The position numbers were made by a program, and so were the translations under genes. From Diplonema papillatum (lineage: Eukaryota; Euglenozoa; Diplonemea; Diplonemida; Diplonemidae), in the NCBI GenBank assembly GCA_030068145.1, contig JAPJBO010000820.1, forward strand, positions 1-64,000: a stretch of DNA of 64,000 bases. Direction: 5' to 3'. Below, piece after piece: positions 1-11,763 of this stretch. Under the pieces are notes generated by a model. That model saw only the letters and a program-made list of their open reading frames with translations. It was not told the DNA's origin and ran no database searches. Numbering within the stretch: the stretch's first letter is position 1; each line of letters starts with the position of its first letter.

Positions 1-516
1 GAAACTGCGTCCGCTATCGTCCGCTAGCTCGGGAAGTGCCTGTGCAGACGCTGCGTCGAGCCGACGGAGGAAACCCTGGGCCACATTTGGTGGTAATGCA
101 GAGCGTACGAACGGATCCGAGGGCAACACCAATATGCCGAAATTGTTGGCGCGGATCGCTTGACGTGGCCCCCGTGCCTGCAACAACACGGGATCCTGCC
201 GAAGGGAAGTCGAGTCAGCATCGAAGTGCTGCACACATTCATGGCGGAAGTCATGCACGGGAGACGACGGCTGGAGAGAGAAGGAAGAGACCGGGCGGTC
301 GGCCACCCCTGGAGACAACTGCACCCTGACGACTGCCCCCCGCGCCGAAGCGATCGCTGGTCCGGGGACCTTCGCGGCGGTCGGAGGAGAGAGGTGGTTC
401 CGGGCTGCAGTATTGGCTGGATGGGATGTGCTGGTCGGTGGCGGGTGACGTCTCGACGGCAGAGCTCGCAGGTGACTTCGAAGTGTACACCGGGCTCGAT
501 CTACCGGGCAGTTTAG
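1..516 (+). pseudogene. Decayed LINE-type ORF, C-terminal end
   Basis: In frame 1 the sequence reads a short Cys motif, CRRC, then an acidic linker and GHIWW, followed about 25 codons later by PPCLQQHGILPK. This Cys-x2-Cys ... H ... P-x-C-L-x3-G layout is what I know from the C-terminal end of many non-LTR retrotransposon polyproteins. Two in-frame stops interrupt it (TAG at 25-27, TAA at 94-96), so it is not a working gene. The rest of the element would lie to the left of the window. It lies directly upstream of the Cys/His-rich ORF, which could belong to the same element. The family assignment rests on a short motif only and is tentative. Confidence 0.35.
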
Positions 517-724
517 TGGCGACGACAGGTGGGACGCCGCTGTGTATCCGTGCGAGAATGTTGGCGCGGATGCTGAAAACGATCGGGGAAGCGCTTGAGC
601 GGAAAGGGGTGGGGCCGCTTCTGCCGGGTAGAAAGCTGGAGAAGATAGGTTCATTGAGAACGGTAGCCCCCCCATGCCTCACGGGCTACGGATGAGGCCA
701 ATTTTCCGCGGCGGCGAGGAGACG

Positions 725-1612
725 ATGGGAGTCTTGGAGACGCAGCTGAAGGCGAGCCGGCATGCGTTCACCGGCGAGGCGTGGGGGATGGACCTTTTCC
801 CGACGTACGGAAGAGCGGAGCGTGCGGCGAGATGGGCGGCCTTCGATGACGCTACGGAGAAGACGAAAGGCAAGAAGTCGGCTGTCGTCGGAGGGGATCC
901 GTGGCTCGTGCCGGAAGGGATTCCCCGACACGAAAAGTGGGGTGAGCGGGTGTGCCCCGGGCACCAAAAGGTGAAGTGCGACGTGTGCAAGCGCCGGGGC
1001 AAGTCGGTGGCGTGGTGCTGCCAGGCCCATCACAGGGAGGGTGATGGCCTAGCCGTAAAAATGTGTGCCGAGCACCGGATGACGCAGTGCGCCACGTGTA
1101 AGACGACAGCGGAGTGCTGTCGCAACCATCACCACCGATGCCTCGATCATGGCATGCCGACGTGCGACGGCTGTAAGAAACACGCCGACCTGAGGAGTAG
1201 GAGACCCGGGCACTGCTGCAGGAAAGGGCACCACCGGGCGGCCGTGGCGAGAGGTGAAGAAACAACAACGAAGAAGAGGAAGGCGGAGCCGGAGGGTCCC
1301 GCGCCAGCGCCGAGACAGGCGAAACGTGAGAACGTGGTGCTCGTTCTGCCGGAAGCAGAGGAAGACGAGCGAGAACCCGCAACATCAACGCCGACATCAG
1401 CAGCGAAGGTCGGGAAGACGGCGCCAACGCCAGCGAAGAAGCGGCAATCAGACTCCGCGGCGGAGCCGGTACCGAAAAGACGCAAAGGACGCGTCGATGC
1501 GCCACGACCATCGCCCAGGCGCCGAGAAAAAGCAGAAATCGACGCGCAATCGATGAACCTCGACGAGCAATCGAAGAAGAAGCGAAGCACCAAACGCGCG
1601 CCTGAGCGATGA
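725..1612 (+). CDS. Cys/His-repeat basic protein, probably element-encoded
   Basis: The open frame runs from 674; I prefer the ATG at 725, which gives about 295 residues. Not recognised as a known family. The middle third holds three similar units, each of the form C-x2-H-x4-C-x2-C, a spacer, and a CC-x2/3-HH ending (starting at CPGH, CAEH and CLDH). This suggests repeated zinc-binding knuckles. The last 100 residues are rich in Lys, Arg, Pro, Ala and Glu with several basic clusters that could act as nuclear signals or bind nucleic acid. An overlapping open frame (426-695) ends just inside it. The decayed LINE-like frame upstream suggests a retroelement nucleocapsid-like protein, but a host gene cannot be excluded. 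The lack of frame breaks over 940 bases argues for recent function. Confidence 0.45.
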   Translation: MGVLETQLKASRHAFTGEAWGMDLFPTYGRAERAARWAAFDDATEKTKGKKSAVVGGDPWLVPEGIPRHEKWGERVCPGHQKVKCDVCKRRGKSVAWCCQAHHREGDGLAVKMCAEHRMTQCATCKTTAECCRNHHHRCLDHGMPTCDGCKKHADLRSRRPGHCCRKGHHRAAVARGEETTTKKRKAEPEGPAPAPRQAKRENVVLVLPEAEEDEREPATSTPTSAAKVGKTAPTPAKKRQSDSAAEPVPKRRKGRVDAPRPSPRRREKAEIDAQSMNLDEQSKKKRSTKRAPER

Positions 1613-1616
1613 TCAA

Positions 1617-2230
1617 GACGAGCTAAAGAGGCGAAAGCATGACACTTCACGTGCGAAGAGATAACCGCGCCGTCGGCGATGCAGATTATCGCCACAGATT
1701 CTTTGCATTCTAATCCAAACTATTACACTCGATCAGGGGGTAGGTGAATTGGCTCATTTAATAATACGAGCTTATTTAATAATACGAGTATATTTAATAA
1801 TACGCGCACATTGAGGAACACCCATGTGCACTATAGTTTGAGGCCGGAGAGAAGGAGCATGTGACACTGACCGGTGGGCCCCAAAAGTGCAGAAATCGCT
1901 GAACAGTGAAGACGTAAAAGCCGATACAGGTCCAAATCTGGAGAAGGGCGGAGACCAAGCTAATGCCCTGAACAGACTCACCAACAACAAAACACATTAT
2001 GTCACCAGGCAACAAAAAGAAAATGGCTGGTGCACCGCCTACTGAGCTGCCGAACGAGGCTCGAGACGGCCGAAATGGCTATTCAGAAACGATGACACGG
2101 GCGGGCGCGCCGACGACCATGCACCAGTACGACGCCAACCCTGACGGGCGGCAACGCCAAAAATGCGCTATTTAATAATACGAGCTATTTTAATAATACG
2201 CGCTATATTTAATAATACGAGCTATTTAAC
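1617..2230. repeat. AT-rich short repeats and a dispersed repeat
   Basis: No gene seen. A short unit, TATTTAATAATACGAGC with small variants, occurs in two groups (about 1755-1806 and 2166-2230). Bases 1636-1700 carry a member of a dispersed family (core GTGCGAAGAGATAACCGC, then a GATGCAGATTATCGCC-like block) that recurs at 9443, 9555 and 19927. The string GGTAGGTGAATTGGCTCA at 1740 recurs at about 37938. Confidence 0.6.
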
Positions 2231-2234
2231 ATTA

Positions 2235-2650
2235 TGCGAGGGGGGGGGGGGGGGGGCAGCGCTCTTGTTAAGGATCAGCCACTTTGGCCGGATGGCCGGA
2301 TAAACCAGACCCCCCTCCCCCCCCCTCTACAGTGCAGTTGCCTTGGAGGCTGGGTGGTCAAATTCTCTAAGGTGAAATGGTCAAAATTCCCTGCCAAAAG
2401 TGGGCCCACAAAAATTTTCCAAAGTGTGGTATTTGGGGTATTTGGGGCAAAAAAAAAAATTTTTTTTTTCTGACCGCCCACCGTGGTGACCACCTTAGAG
2501 TGTGACAGGTAGCGTCTCCCCCCTCCACAGTGAAAATAGCCTGAGGGGGGGGGGGGGGGGGTCAGCCGGCTGATGGATGGATGGATGGTTCTTAACAAGA
2601 TGCCTGGGGGGGGGGGGGGGGGGTAGGGGGGGTCAAAAGCTGTCAAAATA
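2235..2650. repeat. Poly-G tracts with TCTTGTTAAG inverted pair
   Basis: Three long G runs (about 2239-2256, 2544-2563 and 2606-2624) punctuate the segment. TCTTGTTAAG (near 2265) and CTTAACAAGA (near 2591) form a short inverted pair. No coding signal. It may be a small inverted-repeat element; G runs this long are also prone to assembly error. Confidence 0.4.
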
Positions 2651-2801
2651 GGTCATTTTTTTGGGAACCACATAGGGGCTCCTAAAAGGCAATAAAATTT
2701 GGTAAACCGCCCCAGAACCGTATAGAAATGCCTAAAACATGCTTTTTGGCTGCTGAAGTGCCCCGAAAAGGCCTTTTTACGAGTGCCCAATTTTTGGACT
2801 C

Positions 2802-3645
2802 AGGGTGGACACCGTTTGGTACCGGTGTTCTTCTTTTTAGGTGACAACCCCAAAAATAGTGACAGCATGAACCGAAGAAGGAAAACAGCACTGCCCAAAC
2901 CTATGTATTTTTACTCAAAAGACTTTCCTGAGAGTTGGGGATGGTGGGGCTTCGTAGGAGGCATTGACAAGCGACTCAATGAGGTACGGCTTCGTAACGT
3001 GCCGCCCCCTCGAGTCCTTGACGTCAGCGCCAGCTTTCGTAGTGGCCTGTGTCGTGTAGCGTGCTACCGCAAGCTGCAGATACCCTGCCCTGAGCTGCTA
3101 TGTCGTGGCAGCCCTATGAATCCACCGCCGAACCTTTTCGTTCAAGTCCAGTTTTCTATTTTTGTTCAAGCTCAACGTGCGTTGGGGTTAGGTACCAGAT
3201 ACACCCCGGTGACCAGTATTGTCTTCCGTGCGTGTGCAATGCGACCCTTTCGGGGTGGTGTACGAAAGGCGAACTTGAATAAAAGACACTGTCGCGTGCA
3301 TCCCTTCAACAAAAACGTTGGGATCTGGAAAATCCCACTACGGATGAGAGCATCTCATTGTTTTTCTCGGAAAGACATCGAACTTTGTGAATATCGCTTC
3401 GGGGAAGAGCTGCTGCCTGCGGTGTCAACAACACCTCAGCTTGCGCAAGACTCAGAGAGCCTTTTGGGACGTTGTTAACCATCCAGACGAGCAACGTTCA
3501 TAGCTGCCTTCCTCCTGGGTGTCGTTTGCCCTTTTGTTGCTTCCATTTGTGGCTGCCTGCACGTGATTGTAGCCTCATCTTTGCATGGTATGAACAGTGA
3601 AGCACACACACAGGCTGCTAGCCGGTACCAAACGGTGTCCACCCT
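2802..3645. mobile_element. Non-autonomous DNA element, 24-bp TIRs
   Basis: A perfect 24-bp terminal inverted repeat starts AGGGTGGACACCG at 2802-2825 and is mirrored at 3622-3645. The element is 844 bp. A plus-strand open frame (2783-3478) spans most of it but resembles no transposase I know and begins outside the TIR, so I do not call it a gene. I could not identify a target-site duplication. Confidence 0.7.
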
Positions 3646-3815
3646 AAAACCATCAACTAATACACCCCCCCCTGGGCCATTTTCCATGAAACTTTCCCCA
3701 AAAACACGTTTCCGGGCATTTCTGAGGCGGGTTGCATGTTTTTTTAGCCTTAAACTGCCGTTAAGTCTACAGGCTGAAAATGTCACCATTTTGACGCAAA
3801 AAAAGACCTTTTGAC

Positions 3816-5133
3816 CCCCCCTAGGGCTAAGTTGGATGGAAACGCCGTTTCTTTTAGTTTTTTCGAAATATGGAAACGGAAACGGAAACGGAAACGGAAA
3901 CGTTTCCGTTTCTTTTAAAAGAAACGCCGGAAGGCTCCTCATGCTGAGGGGTCCTATAGGATACCACTTCGCGGGTCCTTCTGTGTGTCCGTCGGGTGTC
4001 CGTTTCCAGCCAAATTTTGGCTTTCCTTTCAGAGGGCGGGATCACCTTCTTCTTTTGATCTACCAGCGGGCACTTCTCTTCCTCCGTCTTCTGGCGGGCT
4101 CTCTGACTCTTCAGGGCCCTTCCTGGGCTGTTCTTCGACTTGGCTCGGCCCCTTCTTGTGTGTCGTCGCGGTCTCGTTTGTGCAGAGCAGTCGCTGATGC
4201 TCACCGCTTTCTTTCGTCGGCGATCTGACACGAGCAAATAGGTAACCACAAGCTAATGATGCAGAATGTCGTCACATGCGGATGCTGAGGTTTTCTGACA
4301 CCAGATTCCACTCTTCTGTGCCTACCACTTCGTCCTCTGCTGCTTCCAACCCACGTTCTCATGTTTACTTGTATCGGCGGCCGTGCCGAGTGGGGCTTTT
4401 TGAATCTGCCGTCCTCTTCTGCATTGTCGGTGGGGTTCTTCCTGCCGTCGCTGTCTATGCTCCGACAACACCGCCCGATGGTGCCCCTTCCGGTGACGGT
4501 TGCCACCCGTCGTCGTATGCAAGGTGCACAGTGGCAAGCGATGTTTAACGCACACGTTACTGCGTGGCCATCGCTTTTCTGGCGGGTTCAACATTGCCCC
4601 GGCATACGTGTGCGATTCTCACCTCCTGATGCTCTTTGTCTTACGCCGCCGAAAAACCCCGGTCTTGTAGCCTGTGGCGCGGCGGTGCTCCCGCTGTCCT
4701 GAACGACCGTATCTGTATAGCCTATTATTGGAAGCGGATGTGCTTTCCCGATCGTCTTCAGCGCGTTGGCCAACGGCCTCGCATAACAGAGCATCGTCGC
4801 CACAACAGCCATTGGTGTAAAGAGCTGCAGACCTCAAAGTCATCACAACCGGATGCGTGTGGTTGCGTCTGCTCCACGCGGTCGCAACTCTTATGCTTCT
4901 TTCCTCCCTCTTTTTCGGAGCCACCTTGTCCATGGTTTCCCACTGGATTGCGGGGTCCGCCGTTCGGAACACATTTCCGGTCGGACCTTCAGCCAGTATA
5001 CTGGTGGCATACCACCCGTTTCTTTTGAAAAGAAACGGCGTTTCCATCCGCCGCCAAAAAGAAGGAAACGGAAACGGAAACGGAAACGGAAACGTTTCCA
5101 ACGTTTCCATCCTACATAGCCCTAGGGGGGGGG
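3816..5133. mobile_element. TIR element with GGAAAC hexamer arrays
   Basis: The left end reads CCCCCCTAGGGCTAAG then GGATGGAAACG. The right end (5102-5133) is its inverted copy with a few changes. Just inside each end is a run of GGAAAC hexamers (about 3870-3902 and 5073-5098) next to a near-palindrome CGTTTCTTTT/AAAAGAAACG. The interior has no recognised gene. It lies in the last visible intron of the P-type ATPase gene, if that intron extends this far left. Confidence 0.6.
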
Positions 5134-5187
5134 GGAGGGGGGGGGTTAAAAAGGAGGTGGCAAAAGCAAAAAGTTGGGGTTGCATAC

Positions 5188-8100
5188 GTAGACGAAACGG
5201 TGAATTTCCTGGGCCAGCGGGGTCTCCTCGTCAGATTCCTGGGTGGTCATCTCGTACAGCATGCCCATGACGGTCCAGTCGCCGGTGGCGACGCACAGCG
5301 CAACAGCCTTGCCTTCCTTGATGTTGGTACCGAACATGGCGATGTTGGAGCACCGGATCGCGTCTTCCATGCCTGGCTTTCCGTCGTGCGTTGCGGCCCA
5401 GCGGTCGGATGCGTTCATGATGTGGCCCCTGACGTCGCCGGTGACAGTCTGCTCGATGAGCCCCGCGTGCTCCATGTTGGCTCTGCATTCGTTGGGTTCG
5501 GTGTTCTTCGTCAGCGCGTCGGGCTCGCCGGTCAGGGCGGACTGCTCGCACTTGAACTCACCAATGGTAGCCAGCACACGGAAATCGGCGGTAATCTTGT
5601 CTCCGAGACGGAGCACGCAAACGTCGCCAGGAACGATCTGCGCAGTTGGTTCAAAGAGTTGGATTCGGAGGTAATCTTATATTTGGTAGACTGTTTCTTA
5701 GGGTTCAAGGTTCGCTTTGAGATTCCGGGGGTTTAGGGTCGCCGGGCGACCTTGGCGTTGAATGGGTTCTCCCAGAGCAAGTAAGGGTTGTGTGGGTGTG
5801 GGTTGTTCCTTTGATAGTTGCTCCTTTGGTACACTGGGTTCAAGTAAGGGTTACGTGGGTGTGGGTTGTTCCTTTGGTACAAGTAAGGGATGTGGGTTGT
5901 TCCTTTGATAGTTGTTCCTTTGGTACACTGGGTTCTCCCAGAGCAAGTAAGGGTTATGTGGGTGTGGGTTGTTCCTTTGATAGTTGTTCCTTTGGTACAC
6001 TGGGTTCAAGTAAGGGGTATGTGGGTGTGGGTTGTTCCTTTGATAGTGGTTCCTTTGGTACACTGGGTTCAAGTAAGGTTACGTGGGTGTGGGCTGTTCC
6101 CTTGGTGCACTGGGTTCTCCCAGAGCAAGTAAGGGTTACACTGGGTTCAAGTAAGGTTACGTGGGTGTGGGTTGTTCCTTTGATAGTTGTTCCTTTGGTA
6201 CACTGGGTTCAAGTAAGGGCTACGTGGGTGTGGGTTGTTCCTTTGGTGCACTGGGTTCAAGTAAGGGGTATGTGGGTGTGGGTTGTTCCTTTGGTACACT
6301 GGGTTCAAGTATGGTTACGTGGGTGTGGGCTGTTCCCTTGGTGCACTGGGTTCTCCCAGAGCAAGTAAGGGTTACACTGGGTTCAAGTAAGGATACATGG
6401 GTGTGGGTTGTTCCTTTGGTGCACTGGGTTCAAGTAAGGGGTATGTGGGTGTGGGTTGTTCCTTTGATAGTTGTTCCTTTGGTACACTGGGTTCTCCCAG
6501 AGCAAGTAAGGGTTACACTGGGTTCAAGTAAGGTTACGTGGGTGTGGGTTGTTCCTTTGGTGCACTGGGTTCAAGTAAGGGGTATGTGGGTGTGGGTTGT
6601 TCCTTTGATAGTTGTTCCTTTGGTACACTGGGTTCAAGTAAGGTTACGTGGGTGTGGGTTGTTCCTTTGGTGCACTGGGTTCAAGTAAGGGGTATGTGGG
6701 TGTGGGTTGTTCCTTTGATAGTTGTTCCTTTGGTACACTGGGTTCAAGTAAGGTTACGTGGGTGTGGGCTGTTCCCTTGGTGCACTGGGTTCTCCCAGAG
6801 CAAGTAAGGGTTACACTGGTTCAAGTAAGGTTACGTGGGTGTGGGTTGTTCCTTTGGTGCACTGGGTTCAAGTAAGGGGTATGTGGGTGTGGGTTGTTCC
6901 TTTGATAGTTGTTCCTTTGGTACACTGGGTTCAAGTAAGGTTACGTGGGTGTGGGCTGTTCCCTTGGTGCACTGGGTTCTCCCAGAGCAAGTAAGGGTTA
7001 CACTGGTTCAAGTAAGGTTACGTGGGTGTGGGTTGTTCCTTTGGTGCACTGGGTTCAAGTAAGGGGTATGTGGGTGTGGGTTGTTCCTTTGGTACACTGG
7101 GTTCAAGTATGGTTACGTGGGTGTGGGCTGTTCACTTGGTGCACTGGGTTCTCCCAGAGCAAGTAAGGGTTACACTGGGTTCAAGTAAGGTTACGTGGGT
7201 GTGGGTTGTTCCTTTGGTGCACTGGGTTCAAGTAAGGGGTATGTGGGTGTGGGTTGTTCCTTTGATAGTTGTTCCTTTGGTACACTGGGTTCAAGTAAGG
7301 GTTACGTGGGTGTGGGTTGTTCCTTTGGTGCACTGGGTTCAAGTAAGGGGTATGTGGGTGTGGGTTGTTCCTTTGGTACACTGGGTTCAAGTATGGTTAC
7401 GTGGGTGTGGGCTGTTCACTTGGTGCACTGGGTTCTCCCAGAGCAAGTAAGGGTTACACTGGGTTCAAGTAAGGATACATGGGTGTGGGTTGTTCCTTTG
7501 GTACACTGGGTTCAAGTAGGGGTATGTGGGTGTGGGTTGTTCCTTTGATAGTTGTTCCTTTGGTACACTAGAGCAAGTAAGGGTTACACTGGGTTCAAGT
7601 AAGGTTACGTGGGTGTGGGTTGTTCCTTTGGTGCACTGGGTTCAAGTAAGGTGTGGGTTGTTCCTTTGATAGTTGTTCCTTTGGTACACTGGGTTCAAGT
7701 AAGGGTTACGTGGGTGTGGGTTGTTCCTTTGGTACACTGGGTTCAAGTAAGGGATACGTGGGTGTGGGTTGTTCCTTTGGTACACTGGGTTCAAGTAAGG
7801 GGTATGTGGGTGTGGGTTGTTCCTTTGGTACACTGGGTTCAAGTAAGGTTACGTGGGTGTGGGCTGTTCCCTTGGTGCACTGGGTTCTCCCAGAGCAAGT
7901 AAGGGTTACACTGGGTTCAAGTAAGGGGTATGTGGGTGTGGGTTGTTCCTTTGGTACACTGGGTTCAAGTAAGGGGTATGTGGGTGTGGGTTGTTCCTTT
8001 GATAGTTGTTCCTTTGGTACACTGGGTTCAAGTAAGGGTTACGTGGGTGTGGGTTGTTCCTTTGATAGTTGTTCCTTTGGTACACTGGGTTCAAGTAAGG

Positions 8101-11100
8101 GTTACGTGGGTGTGGGTTGTTCCTTTGGTGCACTGGGTTCAAGTAAGGGGTATGTGGGTGTGGGTTGTTCCTTTGGTACACTGGGTTCAAGTATGGTTAC
8201 GTGGGTGTGGGCTGTTCCCTTGGTGCACTGGGTTCTCCCAGAGCAAGTAAGGGTTACACTGGGTTCAAGTAAGGATACATGGGTGTGGGTTGTTCCTTTG
8301 GTGCACTGGGTTCAAGTAAGGGGTATGTGGGTGTGGGTTGTTCCTTTGATAGTTGTTCCTTTGGTACACTGGGTTCTCCCAGAGCAAGTAAGGGTTACAC
8401 TGGGTTCAAGTAAGGTTACGTGGGTGTGGGTTGTTCCTTTGGTGCACTGGGTTCAAGTAAGGGGTATGTGGGTGTGGGTTGTTCCTTTGATAGTTGTTCC
8501 TTTGGTACACTGGGTTCAAGTAAGGGTTACGTGGGTGTGGGTTGTTCCTTTGGTACACTGGGTTCAAGTAAGGGATACGTGGGTGTGGGTTGTTCCTTTG
8601 GTACACTGGGTTCAAGTAAGGGGTATGTGGGTGTGGGTTGTTCCTTTGGTACACTGGGTTCAAGTAAGGTTACGTGGGTGTGGGCTGTTCCCTTGGCGCA
8701 CTGGGTTCTCCCAGAGCAAGTAAGGGTTACACTGGGTTCAAGTAAGGGGTATGTGGGTATGGGTTGTTCCTTTGGTACACTGGGTTCAAGTAAGGGGTAT
8801 GTGGGTGTGGGTTGTTCCTTTGATAGTTGTTCCTTTGGTACACTGGGTTCAAGTAAGGGTTACGTGGGTGTGGGTTGTTCCTTTGATAGTTGTTCCTTTG
8901 GTACACTGGGTTCACGTAAGGGTTACGTGGGTGTGGGGAGTTCCTTTGAAAGTTGTTCCTTTGGTACATTGGGTTCAAGTGAGACTTATGAGTGGGTTAT
9001 TGCTTTGGTACGATGGGTTTAAGTAAGGGTTATGTGGGTGTGAGTTGTTCCTTCGGTGCACTCTCAGTAACAATACAGGAATCTCGCAAGAGAGCGAAAA
9101 GCCGCGCAATCGGGCTTAGGTCGTTTGCAGGAGGTAGGTGAGTTAAATACTCTGGAGTGCAGGGTTCTTTGGATAACCCTCGAACATGTAGATAAGGCAA
9201 CGCACACACCTCTGTGGACGGCAGTTCGACCTCTCGCATGGGGGCGCCAGGGCCGTCGTTTCGACGAATGACGTTCTTGGAACCACCCATTTCTTTGAAC
9301 TTTTGCATCATGTTATCGGCTGATTGCTCTTGCCAGAAGGAGAAGACGGCGGTGATGATGACGACGATCCACAACACGACACCGAGGTACAGCTGTGTGG
9401 GGTTTGTGGATTAGAAGGTCGGTATTTTAAAGTCTCCGGTTGACACATCACGCGCGAAGAGATAGCCGCAACGCCGGCGGTGCAGATTCTCGCATCCGAA
9501 TCCAAACTATCGTAGGCTATCATAGAAGGTCGGTATTTTAAAGTCTCCGGTTGTCACATCACGCGAAGAGATAGCCGCAACGCCGGCGGTGCAGATTCTC
9601 GCATCCGAATTCAAACTATCGTAGGCTATCACAGGCGATTATAGTCTAGGAACGACACAGGGACAACCTCGAAGAGGTAGTCACCTAGTGACTAATGCAG
9701 GCCATCGCCACAGATATTCTTGGATATGGTCGAGTGCAAGTTTTTTGGGAGCACAAGGTTTCCCTCTCTTGTAGTAAACCGGTATGTATCGTCACATTTG
9801 TAGCTATTTTGAAGTTGGGACTGCGGAATTTCTGCAGACATGGCATGCCTGATGGTAACCTCTTGAGGGCCGCTGTTCACCCGCATCCTAGCACCTCTAG
9901 ATGATGGTACAACGACCAGTGGAAGACCCCCATGATTGGAGGTGTTTGCACCCTCCTGGGAACCCTCTTGTGAGAAACCGGTACAGCAATTGTTTTTGGT
10001 TTCGTGGGCACCAAGAAACCCCCGTTGTTTGTTACCATAAAAAATACTCTCTCTCTCTCTCGACGTAGCTGCTTCGACTCCGAATGGAAGGGGGGAAATA
10101 TAGAGGTAAGGGGCAAATACAATACAAACACAATCTGATTTGTTCTTCGCTTACACCACCGTGTGTTGTTTTCTCACTCAGGACTTTTGACGTGTTGTGT
10201 TTCTGTGGTTTGTCGTGTAGGGGTAGACCCGCATGACCTCACGTCCGTTCAACACGTGGTTCGGTAGTTACAGCACTTGGGATCCCTTCTGTTCTTTGTC
10301 GGGCAGCATCGTCGAGCATTTCCTTTCAAGCTGGCGCTAGTGTAGAAAAATGAGCAGCGGCATACATTTTCTGGACTTTCGGTGTCGACGGCGAAGGCGA
10401 TGAAGCAAAGAAGCCCACCGACCTCGAGGAGGAGAGCGAAGAAGCCAGTGAACTGGCTGAGGAACTTCCTCCACGCAGGGACGACGTTCTTCGGCGTCAG
10501 CTCGTTTCTTCCCCAGCTGGCGAAGAGTTCCTGTGTGCATTGCAGTGTTGTTTTCCGAGCTTGTCTTGTTTTGCATTCGGGAGTATTCAAGCCGGAAACT
10601 TTGTGTCTCCTGGATGTCAAAACGAATCTGTTTAGCGACAGGGGGAAGTGATATATATGCGTCGTTCTAGTTAGCGTTCTCTGAGATCCAAAGGTCCGGT
10701 GTTTTAGAGTCACCGGTTGCCCATTGACTCGGGGTCTATTCGCACACTTTCACTGCGGCTAGCATTGGTATGGCCAGTGGTACCTTGGGTACCTTGGTCG
10801 TTACTGCAAGAAAACTTGTGCTTGCTTCGAAGGGGAGGGAGGAGACGCACAACTACAAAGTGGGTCTTTTTTTTGCTGAACACCCACGCCACTGCCCACT
10901 AAGCCCAGATTTACCTGGGTTTAGTGGAGCGGGCTACGGCACGTCCCTCCTTTTGAGATTTCGTAACTAGCAGCCTCCTTAAGTATATCCTACACACAAA
11001 GCAAGTTCCGGGCCATGGTCGCCGAGTGATTACTATGGATACTGCACACAGACACCGCCGCCTCCCCACACGGTGAGGTCGGTAGTGTTGATAGCCCACC

Positions 11101-11763
11101 GGCTTCAGCTCGGCTGGTCCCGTGTACCGTGGCAGACGAGCCCCCCGTCCATGCATGGGATGGCCGTCCGCCGATGATATCCGGTGGGGTTTTGGGAGTG
11201 AATCCAGCCTGGTTGCCACGTTTGCACAAAAAATAAAAGGATACAGCGTGCTCGGCGTCGGAGAGACCCTTGCTGTCGCCCGGCTTGGAGTGGTTGATGT
11301 CGGTGAGGATTTTGCTCTTCTCCCAGACGATGTCGTTGTCCTGCGGCATCCCGTGGGGCTTCAGGTAGACCGGGTCGCACTCGCCGTTCTCGATCTTCGC
11401 CGCGACCTGCCAGTACTGCACCTCCTTCGACTCGGTGACCTTCGACGCGTTTTTGCGGGTGTAGGACACCTTCTTGGTGGCGAGGGGTACGACGCCGGAG
11501 CTGCCGGTGGCCATGTTGGCGATGTCGTCGCGGATGGCCTGCGACCAGATGAGCTTCCGGGAGTCCCCTTCGCCCTCGATCGTGTAGTCGTCGGGCTTGA
11601 TCTCGGGCAGGTTGTGCAGCTTCCTCCTCTCGTTCATCTGGTCCACCGTCCTCTGCATGTCCCGGCCCGCCTCGTCATCCTCGAACAGCCGCGCCTTCTC
11701 CTCTACGGTCGACGCCGACCGCTTCGGGATCGCATGCATCTCTTCTTCATTGGTCACGCCCAT
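5188..11763 (-). CDS. Type IIC P-type ATPase (Na+/K+-ATPase-like), partial
   Basis: Four exons: 11763-11245 (ATG at 11763), 10530-10366, 9392-9210 and 5637-5188. All three joins are phase 0. The protein is a cation-pumping membrane ATPase. Residues 1-150 are a long N-terminal extension. Around 165-190 KGLSDAEHA|ELFASWGRNELTP aligns with the conserved GLT...A..GPNALTP segment of Na+/K+-ATPase alpha. TM1 is in exon 2 and TM2 (LYLGVVLWIVVIITAVFSF) in exon 3. Exon 4 gives the actuator domain with VPGDV, RLGDKITADFRVL and the dephosphorylation motif ALTGEP, then an insertion of about 30 residues relative to animal pumps. It stops before TM3 at a good donor (GTATGC at 5187). The phosphorylation site (DKTGT) and later exons are not visible to the left. 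The gene is therefore partial here, not shown to be broken. Exon 1 could be trans-spliced upstream of the ATG. Confidence 0.85.
5757..9060. repeat. 48-bp minisatellite array inside ATPase intron 3
   Basis: The array lies wholly inside the 3572-nt intron 9209-5638. The basic unit is 48 bp (for example starting GGGTTCAAGTAAGGG at 7691, 7739 and 7787). A longer version has a 16-bp insert, TGATAGTTGTTCCTTT, and another variant carries TCCCAGAGCAAGTAAGG. The three types alternate in a higher-order pattern. Because 48 is a multiple of 3, several frames stay open on both strands; these long frames are by-products of the repeat, not genes. Confidence 0.95.
9414..9720. repeat. Tandem 111-bp duplication, dispersed repeat family
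   Basis: Two near-identical copies with a period of 111 bp (starting at 9414 and 9525) begin GAAGGTCGGTATTTTAAAG. They contain the GCGAAGAGATAGCCGCAACG core also found in variant form near 1650 and 19930, and a fragment follows at 9695. It is in ATPase intron 2. No coding signal. Confidence 0.75.
9640..10365. other. Non-coding part of ATPase intron 2
   Basis: Beyond the tandem duplication the intron (10365-9393) holds a CT run at about 10049-10062 and no gene, structured RNA or clear element that I can recognise. Confidence 0.5.
10825..10990. repeat. Dispersed repeat, copy 1
   Basis: The segment ACAACTACAAAGTGGGTCTT...GGGCTAC...CAGCCTCCT matches 11965-12122 with scattered changes over about 160 bp. 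One copy is in ATPase intron 1 and the other lies upstream of ATPase exon 1, so the pair brackets that exon. Confidence 0.65.

Noticed and set aside
3835..3905. GGAAAC runs as telomeric repeats
   Set aside because: Runs are very short, internal, and tied to the ends of a TIR element.
5790..9026. Many plus- and minus-strand open frames of 60-356 codons
   Set aside because: They are produced by the 48-bp repeat, whose length is a multiple of three; the 'proteins' are the same 16 residues over and over in every frame.
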